A stretch of DNA of 64,000 bases. It comes from JAEUMY01 sp033764435 (GTDB lineage Bacteria > Pseudomonadota > Gammaproteobacteria > Burkholderiales > Usitatibacteraceae). Where the stretch lies: contig JANRIX010000033.1 in the NCBI GenBank assembly GCA_033764435.1, positions 347,858-411,857 of the forward strand, given 5' to 3'. The position numbers and the translations under genes are program-made. This document shows, one piece after another, positions 31,501 to 40,608 of the stretch (positions are counted from its first letter, which is position 1; each line of letters opens with the position of its first letter). The notes under the pieces were generated by a model. That model had not been told where the DNA came from. It searched no databases and was given only the letters and a program-made list of their open reading frames with translations.

Positions 31501-33132
31501 GTGTCGACGCCCGCCGACCAGCTGCCGCCGGCCGCTGAGCCATCCCACTCGTCCGGCTTGTCCGACTCGACCGCCGCCGGCCGCGCGGCCGACGACGCCC
31601 CGCTCGAGTCGGGTGGCGTGCTCACGCGCGCGCTGCTGTTCTCGGTCTTCATCATCGCCGCCTGCGGGCTGGTGTATGAGCTGATCGCGGCGGCGGCCTC
31701 CACCTACCTTCTCGGCGATTCGGTCACGCAGTTCTCGCTCGTCATCGGCGTGTATCTCGCGTCGATGGGCATCGGCTCGTACCTCTCGCAGTACGTCACC
31801 GACAAGGTCGTCACCCGCTTCGTCGACATCGAGCTCCTCATCGCCGTCGTGGGCGGCTTCTCCGCGGCGATCATGTTCTTCACCTTCGCGTATGCGGGCC
31901 CCGGCTTCCGGGTGGTGCTTTATCTGCTGGTGGTGCTGGTCGGGATTTTCGTCGGTCTGGAGATCCCGCTGGTCATGCGCATCCTCAAGGAGCGCCTGGG
32001 CTTCAAGGATCTGGTGGCGCAGGTGCTGTCCTTCGACTATATCGGCGCGCTCGGCGTGTCGATCGCCTTCCCCTTGTTCCTGGCACCGCGGCTGGGGCTC
32101 ATTCGCACCGCGTTCCTGTTCGGCATCATGAATGCCGCCATCGCGCTGTGGGCCGTGTGGTTGTTCCGTGACCGGCTGAAGAACGCGTTCACGATGGCGG
32201 TGAAATGCGTCCTGGTGCTGGTTGCCTTGACTGCGGGCTTCATCTGGTCCGACGAGCTCACCCGCATGTCGGAAGACCAGCTCTATTCCGACCAGATCAT
32301 CCACGCCGAATCCAGCCGCGCGCAGCGCATCGTCATCACCCGCTGGCGCGACGACCTGCGCCTGCATCTGAACGGCAACCTGCAGTTCAGCAGCATGGAT
32401 GAATACCGCTACCACGAGGCACTGGTGCATCCCGTGCTGGCCACGCTGTCGGGGGCGCGCAAAGTCCTGGTGCTGGGTGGCGGCGACGGCTTGGCCGTGC
32501 GCGAGATTCTCAAGTATCCGCAGGTCGAATCGGTCACGCTGGTTGATCTCGATCCGGCGATGACCAAGCTTTTTTCCACCGCCGCACAGTTGCGCAAGCT
32601 GAATGCCGATTCCCTCAACTCGCCCAAGGTCAAGGTTGAAAATGCCGACGCCTTCGTTTGGCTGGAACAGTCACGCGAGTTCTTCGACTTTGTCGTGATC
32701 GATTTCCCCGACCCCAGCAACCATTCGCTGGGCAAGCTTTACACCACCGCGTTCTACTCGCTGCTGAAGCGGCGCATGGCCGAGGGCGCGATGGCGGTGA
32801 TCCAGTCGACCTCGCCGTTGTACGCGCGCAAATCCTTCTGGTGCATCGTCGCCACGCTTGAGGAGAGCGGCTTCAATCCGACGCCGTACCACGCGCTGGT
32901 GCCTTCATTCGGTGAGTGGGGATTCGTGGCCATCACCAAGAAAGACGGCCCGCGCGAATATTCGCCCCCGGCTGCCTACACCGTGCCGACCCGCTTCATG
33001 GACGCGGCGCTGCACCCCGCGTTGTTCACCTTCCCGAAGGACATGGAACGGGTGCCGACGGTCGTGAACCGGTTGAACAACCAGGCGCTGGTGCAGTATT
33101 TCGAGGGCGAATGGCGGCGGGGTGGTTCCTGA
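31501..33132 (+). CDS. Membrane-bound polyamine aminopropyltransferase-like protein
   Basis: The 543-residue protein joins an N-terminal multi-helix membrane domain (about residues 40-260) to a spermidine-synthase-like methyltransferase-fold domain (VLVLGGGDGLAVREILKYP near 320 and DFPDPSNHSLGKLYT near 402, with the catalytic aspartate). It may transfer aminopropyl groups from decarboxylated SAM. No speD is nearby. It starts with GTG at 31501. One exact palindrome is read as R-E-Y-S-P near the end. Confidence 0.85.
   Translation: MSTPADQLPPAAEPSHSSGLSDSTAAGRAADDAPLESGGVLTRALLFSVFIIAACGLVYELIAAAASTYLLGDSVTQFSLVIGVYLASMGIGSYLSQYVTDKVVTRFVDIELLIAVVGGFSAAIMFFTFAYAGPGFRVVLYLLVVLVGIFVGLEIPLVMRILKERLGFKDLVAQVLSFDYIGALGVSIAFPLFLAPRLGLIRTAFLFGIMNAAIALWAVWLFRDRLKNAFTMAVKCVLVLVALTAGFIWSDELTRMSEDQLYSDQIIHAESSRAQRIVITRWRDDLRLHLNGNLQFSSMDEYRYHEALVHPVLATLSGARKVLVLGGGDGLAVREILKYPQVESVTLVDLDPAMTKLFSTAAQLRKLNADSLNSPKVKVENADAFVWLEQSREFFDFVVIDFPDPSNHSLGKLYTTAFYSLLKRRMAEGAMAVIQSTSPLYARKSFWCIVATLEESGFNPTPYHALVPSFGEWGFVAITKKDGPREYSPPAAYTVPTRFMDAALHPALFTFPKDMERVPTVVNRLNNQALVQYFEGEWRRGGS
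32954..32965. repeat. 12-bp palindrome GCGAATATTCGC
   Basis: Exact copy in the aminopropyltransferase-like gene, read as R-E-Y-S-P. Confidence 0.9.
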
Positions 33133-33151
33133 TTCCATTTCACACTGACTG

Positions 33152-34810
33152 ATGGATCGCCGCACCTTTCTCGCGGTCTCTGCCGCGCTGGCGGCTGCAG
33201 GCTGCGGCCGGAGATCAACATCCCCGACTACGCCGCCCGGCACGCTGACCACCACCGGTCATGAACTGGGCCATCGGCTGCGCGACGGCGGTCTGCCCGC
33301 ATCCGGTGAAACATTGCGGCGCAAGGTGGTCATAGTCGGTGCCGGCATGTCGGGACTCTCATCCGCGTGGCGATTGCAGCGTGCGGGCTTCTCCGACTTC
33401 GAGCTGCTGGAGATGGAATCCTCGGCCGGCGGCAACGCGCGCTGGGGCCAGAACGCGGTCAGTGCCTTTCCGCTGGGTGCGCATTACATTCCGCTGCCCA
33501 CGCCGGAGGCGCGCGCGGCGAAGCATCTGCTGGCCGACATCGGCGTCCTTGTGGGCGACCCGGACGCGAAGGCACCGAAATACGAAGAACGTGCCCTCGT
33601 GCAGGCGCCACACGAGCGACTGTATCGCAACGGTCAGTGGGTGGACACCCTCAATCCCACCGAAGGCATCAGCAAGGAAGATCGCGACGACTGGCAGCGC
33701 TTCGAGTCGCGGGTGAAGCAGTTCCAGGCTGCGCGCGGCAAGGATGGCCGGCGTGCATTCGCCATTCCGCTTGCACACTCCTCGCGCGATCCCGAGTTCA
33801 CCAACCTCGACCGCATCACCATGGCGGCCTGGCTGCAGGCGGAGGGCTTCGCTTCGGAGGCGGTGCACTGGCTGGTCAACTACGCCACGCGCGATGACTA
33901 CGGCTGCGACTACCGCAATGTCTCCGCCTGGGCGGGCCTGCATTACTTCGCCTGCCGCGACGCAGCCTTCTCCAGCGAGCCGGACCACGACAACGTGCTC
34001 ACCTGGCCCGCCGGCAACGGCCATGTGGTGCAGCAACTGCTTGCCCGCGGCCGCTTCGCCATCCGCCCGCGCGCGCTGGTGCATCGGGTCCTGCCGCGCG
34101 CGAAGGACGTGGCGTTGCAGGTCTACCTTGCCGACGAGGCGCGCAGCATCACGATCGTTGCGGACGAAGTGATCTGGGCCGCACCGTTTGCCTTTGCCGC
34201 GCGCGCGCTGGCGGGCGGGACGAGCGACGTGCAGGACCTCGCCGCAGCGCTCCGCGCCCGGGACTATGCGCCGTGGATCACCGCCAACCTCACGTTGTCC
34301 GAGTTGCCGTATGCCCACCATGGCGCGCCCATCGCCTGGGACAACGTGATCTATGACAGCGCGTCGCTGGGGTATGTGGTCGCCACCCACCAGGGCGTTG
34401 CCACCCTGCCGGGCCCAACCGTGCTGACCTGGTATTTCCCGCTTGCGGCGATCACGCCTGCCGAGGGTCGACGCAAGCTGCTCAACCTGAAGCGCGAAGC
34501 ATGGGCCGAGGCCGCGCTGATGGACATCGAGAAGCCGCATCCCGAAATCCGAAGCATCACCCGCGAGGTCGATGTGTTCGCCAACGGCCATGCGATGGTG
34601 GTGCCGCGGCCCGGCCTCATCTGGGGGCCGGAGCAGGCCAGGGTGCAGGCATGGAATTCGCAACGCGGCACGCGGCTGCACTTCGCCCATGCCGATGCGA
34701 GTGGGTTGTCGTTGTTCGAGGAAGCCAATGATCGCGGTGTCGCGGCAGCCGAGGCGGTGTTGACCCGTCTTGGCGCGAAGGTCGACACCCTGCGCCACAG
34801 GAGGGGCTAA
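33152..34810 (+). CDS. Tat-exported FAD/NAD-binding amine-oxidase-like protein
   Basis: The 552-residue protein opens with DRRTFLAV followed by a hydrophobic run and AAAGC, so it should leave by the Tat pathway and be lipidated at Cys18. A dinucleotide-binding motif VVIVGAGMSGLSSAWRLQRAG starts near residue 53 and the fold resembles flavin amine oxidases/protoporphyrinogen oxidase. Its place directly after the aminopropyltransferase suggests it oxidises a polyamine or related amine outside the cytoplasm (inference). Its stop overlaps the DUF924 start by one base. Confidence 0.8.
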   Translation: MDRRTFLAVSAALAAAGCGRRSTSPTTPPGTLTTTGHELGHRLRDGGLPASGETLRRKVVIVGAGMSGLSSAWRLQRAGFSDFELLEMESSAGGNARWGQNAVSAFPLGAHYIPLPTPEARAAKHLLADIGVLVGDPDAKAPKYEERALVQAPHERLYRNGQWVDTLNPTEGISKEDRDDWQRFESRVKQFQAARGKDGRRAFAIPLAHSSRDPEFTNLDRITMAAWLQAEGFASEAVHWLVNYATRDDYGCDYRNVSAWAGLHYFACRDAAFSSEPDHDNVLTWPAGNGHVVQQLLARGRFAIRPRALVHRVLPRAKDVALQVYLADEARSITIVADEVIWAAPFAFAARALAGGTSDVQDLAAALRARDYAPWITANLTLSELPYAHHGAPIAWDNVIYDSASLGYVVATHQGVATLPGPTVLTWYFPLAAITPAEGRRKLLNLKREAWAEAALMDIEKPHPEIRSITREVDVFANGHAMVVPRPGLIWGPEQARVQAWNSQRGTRLHFAHADASGLSLFEEANDRGVAAAEAVLTRLGAKVDTLRHRRG

Positions 34811-35385
34811 TGCTGGACAAGCGCTATGCAGACGTACTGGAATTCTGGTTCGGCCCCGTTGCCGAACGTCATCTGAGTCGCAAGCAATGGTTTCAGAAGG
34901 ATGCGGAATTCGATGCGAATATTCGCACCCGTTTCCTCACGCTGTACGAGGAAGTCGAGGCCGGTGCAAACGACAACTGGCGAGATGATGCGCAATCCTG
35001 TCTGGCATTGCTCATCGTGCTCGACCAGTTCCCGCGCAATCTCTTCCGTGGCCAGGCGCGCGCCTTTGCCTGCGATCCGCGCGCCCGCATCGTCGCGCGT
35101 CATGCCATCGCGCTGGGCTACGACCGCGAGTACCACCCGGCGCAGCGAATATTCGCGTATCTGCCGCTTGAGCACAGCGAGTCGCTGGCGGATCAGGAAG
35201 AGTGTCTGCGGTTGATGAGGACGCTGATGCCGTATCCCGAAACTGCCGACATGCATGTGTGGGCGGAGAAGCATCGCGTCATCATCGAACGCTTCGGCCG
35301 CTTCCCGCATCGCAACGCCGCGCTGGGGCGCCCGAGCACGGCGGAGGAAGTGGAGTTCCTGAAGCAGCCAGGCTCCGGGTTCTAG
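34810..35385 (+). CDS. DUF924 family protein
   Basis: The 191-residue protein matches DUF924: VLEFWFG at the start, WFQKDAEFDANIR, LLIVLDQFPRNLFRG, YLPLEHSES and FGRFPHRNAALGR. The fold is TPR-like and helical; the function is unknown. It is translationally coupled to the amine-oxidase-like gene. Two exact palindromes fall in it, read as A-N-I-R and R-I-F-A. Confidence 0.88.
   Translation: MLDKRYADVLEFWFGPVAERHLSRKQWFQKDAEFDANIRTRFLTLYEEVEAGANDNWRDDAQSCLALLIVLDQFPRNLFRGQARAFACDPRARIVARHAIALGYDREYHPAQRIFAYLPLEHSESLADQEECLRLMRTLMPYPETADMHVWAEKHRVIIERFGRFPHRNAALGRPSTAEEVEFLKQPGSGF
34915..34926. repeat. 12-bp palindrome GCGAATATTCGC
   Basis: Exact copy in the DUF924 gene, read as A-N-I-R. Confidence 0.9.
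35145..35156. repeat. 12-bp palindrome GCGAATATTCGC
   Basis: Exact copy in the DUF924 gene, read as R-I-F-A. Confidence 0.9.
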
Positions 35386-35394
35386 AAACCGGAA

Positions 35395-36414
35395 CTACCG
35401 CCCGGCCTTTTTTGCGATCTCTGAGAGCTCGCGGTCCAGCACGGTGGCCACGTCGATGAACAGCGGCACCGCGCGCAGGAAGAACGCGCGGTTGAAATTG
35501 GCGAAGGTGTCGGTCGGCTGGTGATAGTTGGGATGGTCCTCCACGCCGAAGTAGACGAAGGGAATGCCCTTCAGGTGGAACGGGCCGTGGTCCGAGCTCA
35601 CGGTCCAGTCCTGCAGCTTGCTCATCGTGGGCGGCTGGTCATGACCGTAGAGCACTTTCACCTGTGACCGCGCGGCCGCTTCGTCGATGTAGGGCTTGAG
35701 CCAGGGGCGGTGATGCGTGCCCGCCATGTAGATCTCGTTGTTGGCTGATGCGCTCACCATGTCGAGATTGAGCACGGCCGCAATCTTCTCCAGCGGTACC
35801 GGCGGCTTCTCCACGAACTCGCGTGCGCCGCGAATGGCGATCTCCTCCGCATCGAACGACACGAAGAGAACGGAATGCCTGGGCGGATTCGCCTTGAAGT
35901 GCGCCGCGATGGCGAAGAGGGCGGCCACACCCGAGGCATTGTCATCCGCGCCGGGATAGACCTTGCCATCGACCTCGCCGAGGTGGTCGTAATGCGCCGA
36001 CACGACCAGCCAGCGGTCCGGCTCCACCGTGCCGCGCAGCATGCCGATGACGTTGGCCGCGTCGTCATACTTCTTGCCGTTGCGCAGCGTGAAGCTGAAG
36101 GGATGGATGAATGAGCCACCCATCGGGGCCAGACCCAATTCGCCGAAGCGCTTGGTCACGTAGGCGCGCGCCAGCTTGCCGCCCGCAGAGCCGGTGCCGC
36201 GACCAGCCATTTCGGGTGTGGTCAGTGCGGCCACATCAGCGACAGCATCGCGCGCTGCCGGACGCGTGGTCGTGGGCGCAGTGTCCGTCCTGGCGGCAGG
36301 CGACGATGCGCAGGCGCTGACGACGGTCAGCGCCGCGGCAAGAAAGACAGCGAGCGAAAGGCGATGGGGGCGGACGGAACGCGCGACGAGCGCGCAGGTG
36401 TTGGGTGTCTTCAT
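35395..36414 (-). CDS. M28-family zinc metallopeptidase, lipoprotein
   Basis: The 339-residue protein has a lipobox VVSAC, a Thr/Pro/Ala-rich linker and an M28 aminopeptidase domain with the zinc ligands in SAHYDH, PGADDNASG, FDAEE, NLDM and DHPNYHQPTDT. It probably trims peptides from the N-terminus in the periplasm. It is convergent with DUF924, ending 9 bp away. Confidence 0.92.
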   Translation of the reverse strand: MKTPNTCALVARSVRPHRLSLAVFLAAALTVVSACASSPAARTDTAPTTTRPAARDAVADVAALTTPEMAGRGTGSAGGKLARAYVTKRFGELGLAPMGGSFIHPFSFTLRNGKKYDDAANVIGMLRGTVEPDRWLVVSAHYDHLGEVDGKVYPGADDNASGVAALFAIAAHFKANPPRHSVLFVSFDAEEIAIRGAREFVEKPPVPLEKIAAVLNLDMVSASANNEIYMAGTHHRPWLKPYIDEAAARSQVKVLYGHDQPPTMSKLQDWTVSSDHGPFHLKGIPFVYFGVEDHPNYHQPTDTFANFNRAFFLRAVPLFIDVATVLDRELSEIAKKAGR

Positions 36415-36464
36415 CTCCCAAGCATAGCTGACGCCGTCGCGCGGCGATCGCCGCCCCCTTCGGG

Positions 36465-37220
36465 TTACTGCGCGGTGTAGCCGCCGTCCACGCTGATGCT
36501 CTGGCCGGTGAGGTAGCGCGCGCGGTCCGAGCCCAGGAAAGCGATGGTCTCGGCGATTTCGTCCGCCGTTGCGCCGCGTTTGGCCGGCATCATGCCCAGC
36601 AGCCCTGCCTTGGCGTCCGCATTGCCGCCGGTGAAGCGGGCCAACATGTCGGTTTCCACAGGGCCCGGGGCCACCGCATTGACGCGCACGCCATTCGCGG
36701 CCACTTCCAGCGCGGCCGACTTGGTCAGCCCCTCGACTGCGTGTTTGCTGGCGACATACACCGAAGCGCCGGCCATGCCCACCTGGCCCGCCACCGAGGA
36801 CAGATTGATGATGCTGCCAGCACCTTGCTGCAGCATCACCGGCAGCTCATGCTTCAACGACAGCAGCACGCCCAGCACGTTGGTATCAAAGGTCGCGCGG
36901 AAGTTGTCCTCGGTCTGGTCCGCCACCGGGCCGAGTTGGCCCTCGGTTCCGGCGTTGTTGACGGCGACATCGATTCGGCCGAATGCGGCCACTGCGGCCG
37001 CTACGAGCGCTTTCACATCCGCTTCCTTGCGCACATCTGCCTGCGCGAAGCGCGCGTCTGTTGCGCCTGCTGCCTTCAATGCCGTGACCAGCGCGGCGCC
37101 CTGTTCGGCCTTGCGGCCGGAAATCATGATGCGGGCACCCTGTCTGGCATACAGCAAGGCTGTGGCCCGGCCAATGCCGGTGAGTGCGCCGGTGATGAGA
37201 ACTGCCTGCGATGTGTACAT
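36465..37220 (-). CDS. Short-chain dehydrogenase/reductase
   Basis: The 251-residue Rossmann protein has the cofactor motif TGALTGIG, NNAG and the catalytic YVASK. ATG 37220 is chosen because GAAGGAG precedes it by 7 nt. It is divergent from a LysR regulator, which probably controls it. The substrate is unknown. Confidence 0.88.
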   Translation of the reverse strand: MYTSQAVLITGALTGIGRATALLYARQGARIMISGRKAEQGAALVTALKAAGATDARFAQADVRKEADVKALVAAAVAAFGRIDVAVNNAGTEGQLGPVADQTEDNFRATFDTNVLGVLLSLKHELPVMLQQGAGSIINLSSVAGQVGMAGASVYVASKHAVEGLTKSAALEVAANGVRVNAVAPGPVETDMLARFTGGNADAKAGLLGMMPAKRGATADEIAETIAFLGSDRARYLTGQSISVDGGYTAQ

Positions 37221-37323
37221 GTTCAGCTCCTTCAATTGAGTGGAATTGGGTTGTGTTGCGTCACAGGATCCACTGTATTGATGAGCATTGATGACTACTA
37301 GCCAGGTTCAGGGCGTAAGATTC

Positions 37324-37338
37324 ATTCCATTTTGGAAT
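37324..37338. promoter_or_regulatory. LysR-type operator
   Basis: ATTCCA-TTT-TGGAAT is a perfect palindrome with the T-N11-A pattern of LysR sites. It lies in the gap between the divergent SDR and LysR genes, 16 bp before the LysR start, fitting autoregulation. Confidence 0.6.
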
Positions 37339-37354
37339 CAAAAGGGGGTGGGCC

Positions 37355-38257
37355 ATGGACCGACTGCATGCAATGAGTCAGTTCGTACGAGTGGTTGAGG
37401 CGGGCGGGTTCTCTGCCGTGGCGCGCGAACAGCGGAGCACCCAGGGCGCTGTGAGCAAACAGGTCGCGGCACTGGAAAGGCATCTGGGCGTGCGGCTCCT
37501 CAATCGCACCACCCGCGCGCTCTCGCTCACCGAGGAAGGGCGCCACTACTTCGACGTGGCCCGCCGGCTGGTGCAGGAGTCCGAGGAGCTCGAGCGCGAG
37601 CTGCGCGACGGCAAGACGCGAATCAGCGGGCGGCTGCGCATCGGCGCCTCGGTGGCGTTCGGCCGCCTCGTGCTGTTCGACATTGCCAAGCAATTCATGA
37701 CGGCCCATCCCGGCATCGATCTCGATATCCGCCTCGCCGATCATTTCATCGACCTCGTCGCCGATGGCCTCGACTTGAGTGTGCGTGCAGGCGAGATTCA
37801 GGATGGATCACTCGTGGCACAGCGCGTGGGCACCGCACCGCGCATGCTGGTCGCTTCGCGCCGCTACCTCGAGGCGCGCCGTGAGCCGCTCAACCATCCC
37901 GACGATCTTCGCGCGCACGATTGCATCCAGTACACCGGCATGTCGGTCGACGCCTGGTCGTTTGAGGGTCCCGCGGGGCCGGTTGCCGTCAAGGTGGCGG
38001 GCCGAATACGCAGCAACAGCTCGGAAATGATTCGTCAGGCGGTGCTCGATGGCATGGGCATTGGTTTCGCGCCCGGCTATCTGTTTGTCCGCGAGTTGGC
38101 GGCGGGCGACATTGTGCCGCTGCTCCCGGCCTACCGGTCACAGCCTATTCCGCTGCACGTGGTCTATCCGCCATCACGACGCAATTCCGCAAAGGTGGCG
38201 GCCTTTACCGATGCCGTGCGCGAGGGGCTCGCCGCATGCGGCTGCCACGCCGCGTGA
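37355..38257 (+). CDS. LysR-family transcriptional regulator
   Basis: The 300-residue protein has the N-terminal winged helix (FVRVVEAGGFSAVAREQRSTQGAVSKQVAALERHLGVRLLNRTTR) and a periplasmic-binding-like effector domain. It belongs to the broad group near DntR/AaeR-like regulators that control adjacent oxidoreductases. The divergent SDR and the shared palindrome point to the SDR as target. The effector is unknown. Confidence 0.92.
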   Translation: MDRLHAMSQFVRVVEAGGFSAVAREQRSTQGAVSKQVAALERHLGVRLLNRTTRALSLTEEGRHYFDVARRLVQESEELERELRDGKTRISGRLRIGASVAFGRLVLFDIAKQFMTAHPGIDLDIRLADHFIDLVADGLDLSVRAGEIQDGSLVAQRVGTAPRMLVASRRYLEARREPLNHPDDLRAHDCIQYTGMSVDAWSFEGPAGPVAVKVAGRIRSNSSEMIRQAVLDGMGIGFAPGYLFVRELAAGDIVPLLPAYRSQPIPLHVVYPPSRRNSAKVAAFTDAVREGLAACGCHAA

Positions 38258-38264
38258 GGCGGGG

Positions 38265-39038
38265 CTACATGTTGCGGAAAAGGTGCATGAAGGGCTGGCT
38301 CACGTTCAACGTTTCGCTGCGCGTCTTCAGCCGGATCACGCCCTTGCCGGTATCGTCGCGCGCGATCGACTTCACCGCGCGGATGTTCACGATCGTGGAG
38401 CGGTGGATCTGCCAGAACACTTCCGGGTCCAGTCCGGCCACGAGATCCTTGATGGGCTTGCGGATGACCGACTCGCCTTCCGCCGTCATGACGATGGAGT
38501 ACTTGTTGTCCGCCTGGATATACAGGATGTCCTCCACCATGATGAGGCGGGTTTCATTGCCCACGCCGGCCGTGATCCAGCGCAGCGGCGCGGCACTCGC
38601 GTTCGCGGCCACCGGTTGGGCCTTCAGCGCCTGCGCGAGCTGCGTCAGCGCATCGGCCGTGAGCGCCGTGCCGATTGCCTTCTCCTTCAGTCGCTTCACT
38701 GTCTGGGCGAGGCGTTCCGGCACCACCGGCTTCAGCAGATAGTCCACCGCGCCCTGCTCGAACGCTTCGATGGCGTGCTGCTGATACGCCGTGACGAACA
38801 CGACATGGGTGCGGCTGCCGTTGGCCGAGAGCGCCCGCGCCACGTCCAGCCCGGTGAGGCCGGGCATGCGGATGTCGAGGAAGGCGATGTCCGGCCGCTT
38901 CTCGCTGATCTCTTCCAACGCCGAGGCCCCGTCCTCGCAGACGGCGACAATATCGAGATCGGGCCAGGCCACGTTGAGTTGGCGGACCATCTCCTCGCGG
39001 AGCAGGTCTTCGTCTTCGGCGATGATTGCTGTGGTCAT
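38265..39038 (-). CDS. LytTR-family response regulator
   Basis: The 257-residue protein has a receiver domain (AEDEDLLREEM, phospho-acceptor in FLDIRMPG, VTAYQQHAIEAFEQGAVDYLLKPV) and a C-terminal LytTR DNA-binding domain (EDILYIQADNKYSIV, FWQIHRSTIVNI). It works with the LytS-like kinase upstream. The start at 39038 carries AGGAG from the insert upstream. Codons 1-9 are duplicated 116 bp upstream. Confidence 0.92.
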   Translation of the reverse strand: MTTAIIAEDEDLLREEMVRQLNVAWPDLDIVAVCEDGASALEEISEKRPDIAFLDIRMPGLTGLDVARALSANGSRTHVVFVTAYQQHAIEAFEQGAVDYLLKPVVPERLAQTVKRLKEKAIGTALTADALTQLAQALKAQPVAANASAAPLRWITAGVGNETRLIMVEDILYIQADNKYSIVMTAEGESVIRKPIKDLVAGLDPEVFWQIHRSTIVNIRAVKSIARDDTGKGVIRLKTRSETLNVSQPFMHLFRNM

Positions 39039-39154
39039 GTGGACTCCTGGGGCAGCCGCTGCATCGGCTGCCCGTTGCTCAGGCACTTAGCCCAAACTGT
39101 TGGGCTAAGCGAATTCCCTGAGCAACTGTCTTCGGCGATGACAGCAGTCGTCAT
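39035..39154 (-). repeat. Duplicated response-regulator 5' end with palindromic insert (39-codon mini-ORF)
   Basis: An ATG at 39154 repeats the first 9 codons of the response regulator (MTTAVIAED against MTTAIIAED) with mainly synonymous changes. The frame then runs through an 89-bp insert and ends in a TGA overlapping the true ATG at 39038. The insert is two abutting hairpins: GTTGCTCAGG/CCTGAGCAAC (39074-39126) enclosing CTTAGCCCAA/TTGGGCTAAG, and GGGCAGCCG/CGGCTGCCC (39050-39073). The layout matches the livG-livF repeat. Confidence 0.8.
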
Positions 39155-39168
39155 GGGTCGGGTTCCTT

Positions 39169-39180
39169 GCGAATATTCGC
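39169..39180. repeat. 12-bp palindrome GCGAATATTCGC
   Basis: Exact copy between the kinase stop and the stranded response-regulator start, just 5' of its AAGGA. Confidence 0.9.
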
Positions 39181-39195
39181 ACTGTGATTCGGTGG

Positions 39196-40455
39196 TCAGA
39201 TTTTGATCTCGCGCGTGAGCGGCACCAGCAAAGTGGCGGTGACGCCTTCCGGAAAGTTGGTGGCCAGCGACAGTCCGCCGCGCTCGCCGTAAAGGAGCTT
39301 CAGCCGATCGCGCACATTCTTGAGTCCCAGCCCGGTGCCGGCTGTGCCCTCGCGAAAGCCCACGCCATCGTCGGCCACGCTGATTTTCGCCATGTCGCCC
39401 GTCTGCTGAGCGCGAATCCACAGCGTGCCCCCGCCGGGCTTGGGCTCCAGTCCGTGCTTGATGGCGTTCTCCACCAGCGTCTGCAGCACCAGCGGCGGCA
39501 GCGGCACCTGGCGCAATGACTCCGGCAGATCAATCTCCACCTTCAGCCGATCGCCCATGCGGATTCTCAGAACTTCGAGGTAGGCGCGCGAACGCTCCAC
39601 TTCCTGGCCCAGCGTGGACATGTCCGCATCGGCATTGGCCCCGTGGGCGGTGGGCTGCGGCAGCGAACTGCGCAGGAAATCGATGAGGTGTCCCAGCATC
39701 TTGTCCGCGCGCGCCGGATCGCTGCGGGTCAGGAGCTGCGCATTGGCCAGCGTGTTGTAGAGGAAGTGCGGCTCCACCTGCGCCTGCAAGAGCTTCAGCT
39801 GGGCCTCGGTGAGCTGCTTTTCCAGCGCGGATTTCTCCGCTGACGCACGGTCGGCCCGACGGCGTTCGGCAATGCGCTCGTTCAGCTGACGCATGATGCG
39901 CGTGGCGTTGTCGAGATTGCGCGCGCCATCGGGAAACAGCACATCCCAGAGCGGATTGCCCTCGGGCTCGAAGCGGAGATAGGTGCGCACCACGCCGTCC
40001 TGATCTTCCACGCGAGCACGGATGAGAACGAAGTTGTCGTTGCCCGACCCGGCATCGGGTACTTTGATCTTGGCCGTCATGGTGAGGCTGGCGTGATCGA
40101 TGTCGATGGCGTCGACATAAGGGTTGGCGCGTACTACCGTTTCCACCAGGCGCAGTCCCTCGCCCGCCTCGCAAGGCAGCTCGACATCGCGGTCGTGTCG
40201 GTTGCCGAGTACGCTCTCGTTCAAATAGCCCGTTAGGGTATAGACGCGCGACATATGACGGATGAGGAAGCCGACCACGAACGCGATGCCGACGGTGCTC
40301 GCAAGCCAGCCCATCCGGGCCAGCTTTTCGTGGAATCCGGTGAAGAACCAGATGATCATCAAGCCCACGCCCATGACCACACCCCACGCAATGAGGTGGC
40401 GGATGATGAAGCGCGTGGCTTCGGTGAGGTTGTGCTGTGGGGCGGACATGGACAT
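39196..40455 (-). CDS. LytS-like sensor histidine kinase
   Basis: The 419-residue kinase has two N-terminal membrane helices, a coiled-coil with QLTEAQLKLLQAQVEPHFLYNTLAN (phospho-acceptor histidine in EPHFLYN) and an ATPase domain (VENAIKH, DDGVGF, GTGLGLKNVRDRL). This is the His_kinase type that pairs with LytTR regulators, encoded just downstream. The signal is unknown; no extracellular domain of size is present. Confidence 0.92.
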   Translation of the reverse strand: MSMSAPQHNLTEATRFIIRHLIAWGVVMGVGLMIIWFFTGFHEKLARMGWLASTVGIAFVVGFLIRHMSRVYTLTGYLNESVLGNRHDRDVELPCEAGEGLRLVETVVRANPYVDAIDIDHASLTMTAKIKVPDAGSGNDNFVLIRARVEDQDGVVRTYLRFEPEGNPLWDVLFPDGARNLDNATRIMRQLNERIAERRRADRASAEKSALEKQLTEAQLKLLQAQVEPHFLYNTLANAQLLTRSDPARADKMLGHLIDFLRSSLPQPTAHGANADADMSTLGQEVERSRAYLEVLRIRMGDRLKVEIDLPESLRQVPLPPLVLQTLVENAIKHGLEPKPGGGTLWIRAQQTGDMAKISVADDGVGFREGTAGTGLGLKNVRDRLKLLYGERGGLSLATNFPEGVTATLLVPLTREIKI

Positions 40456-40539
40456 GAGATTAGCCGGTATTGGTGGCGGATGGCGATGACCGGCAGTCTG
40501 CCCGCAGCGTCGCCCCGGGACGAGGCGCGCGCGATGAAA

Positions 40540-40574
40540 CCGGCCGGACGGGGTGTGAGCCCGTGTCCGGCCGG
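40540..40574. repeat. Strong hairpin between HAF-protein and kinase genes
   Basis: CCGGCCGGAC (40540-40549) and GTCCGGCCGG (40565-40574) form a perfect 10-bp stem. It lies 36 bp before the next hairpin. No T tract follows on either strand, so it is not a standard terminator. Confidence 0.6.
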
Positions 40575-40608
40575 CGTGAATCAGGTTCGGATCAGTTTTC
40601 GATCACGC

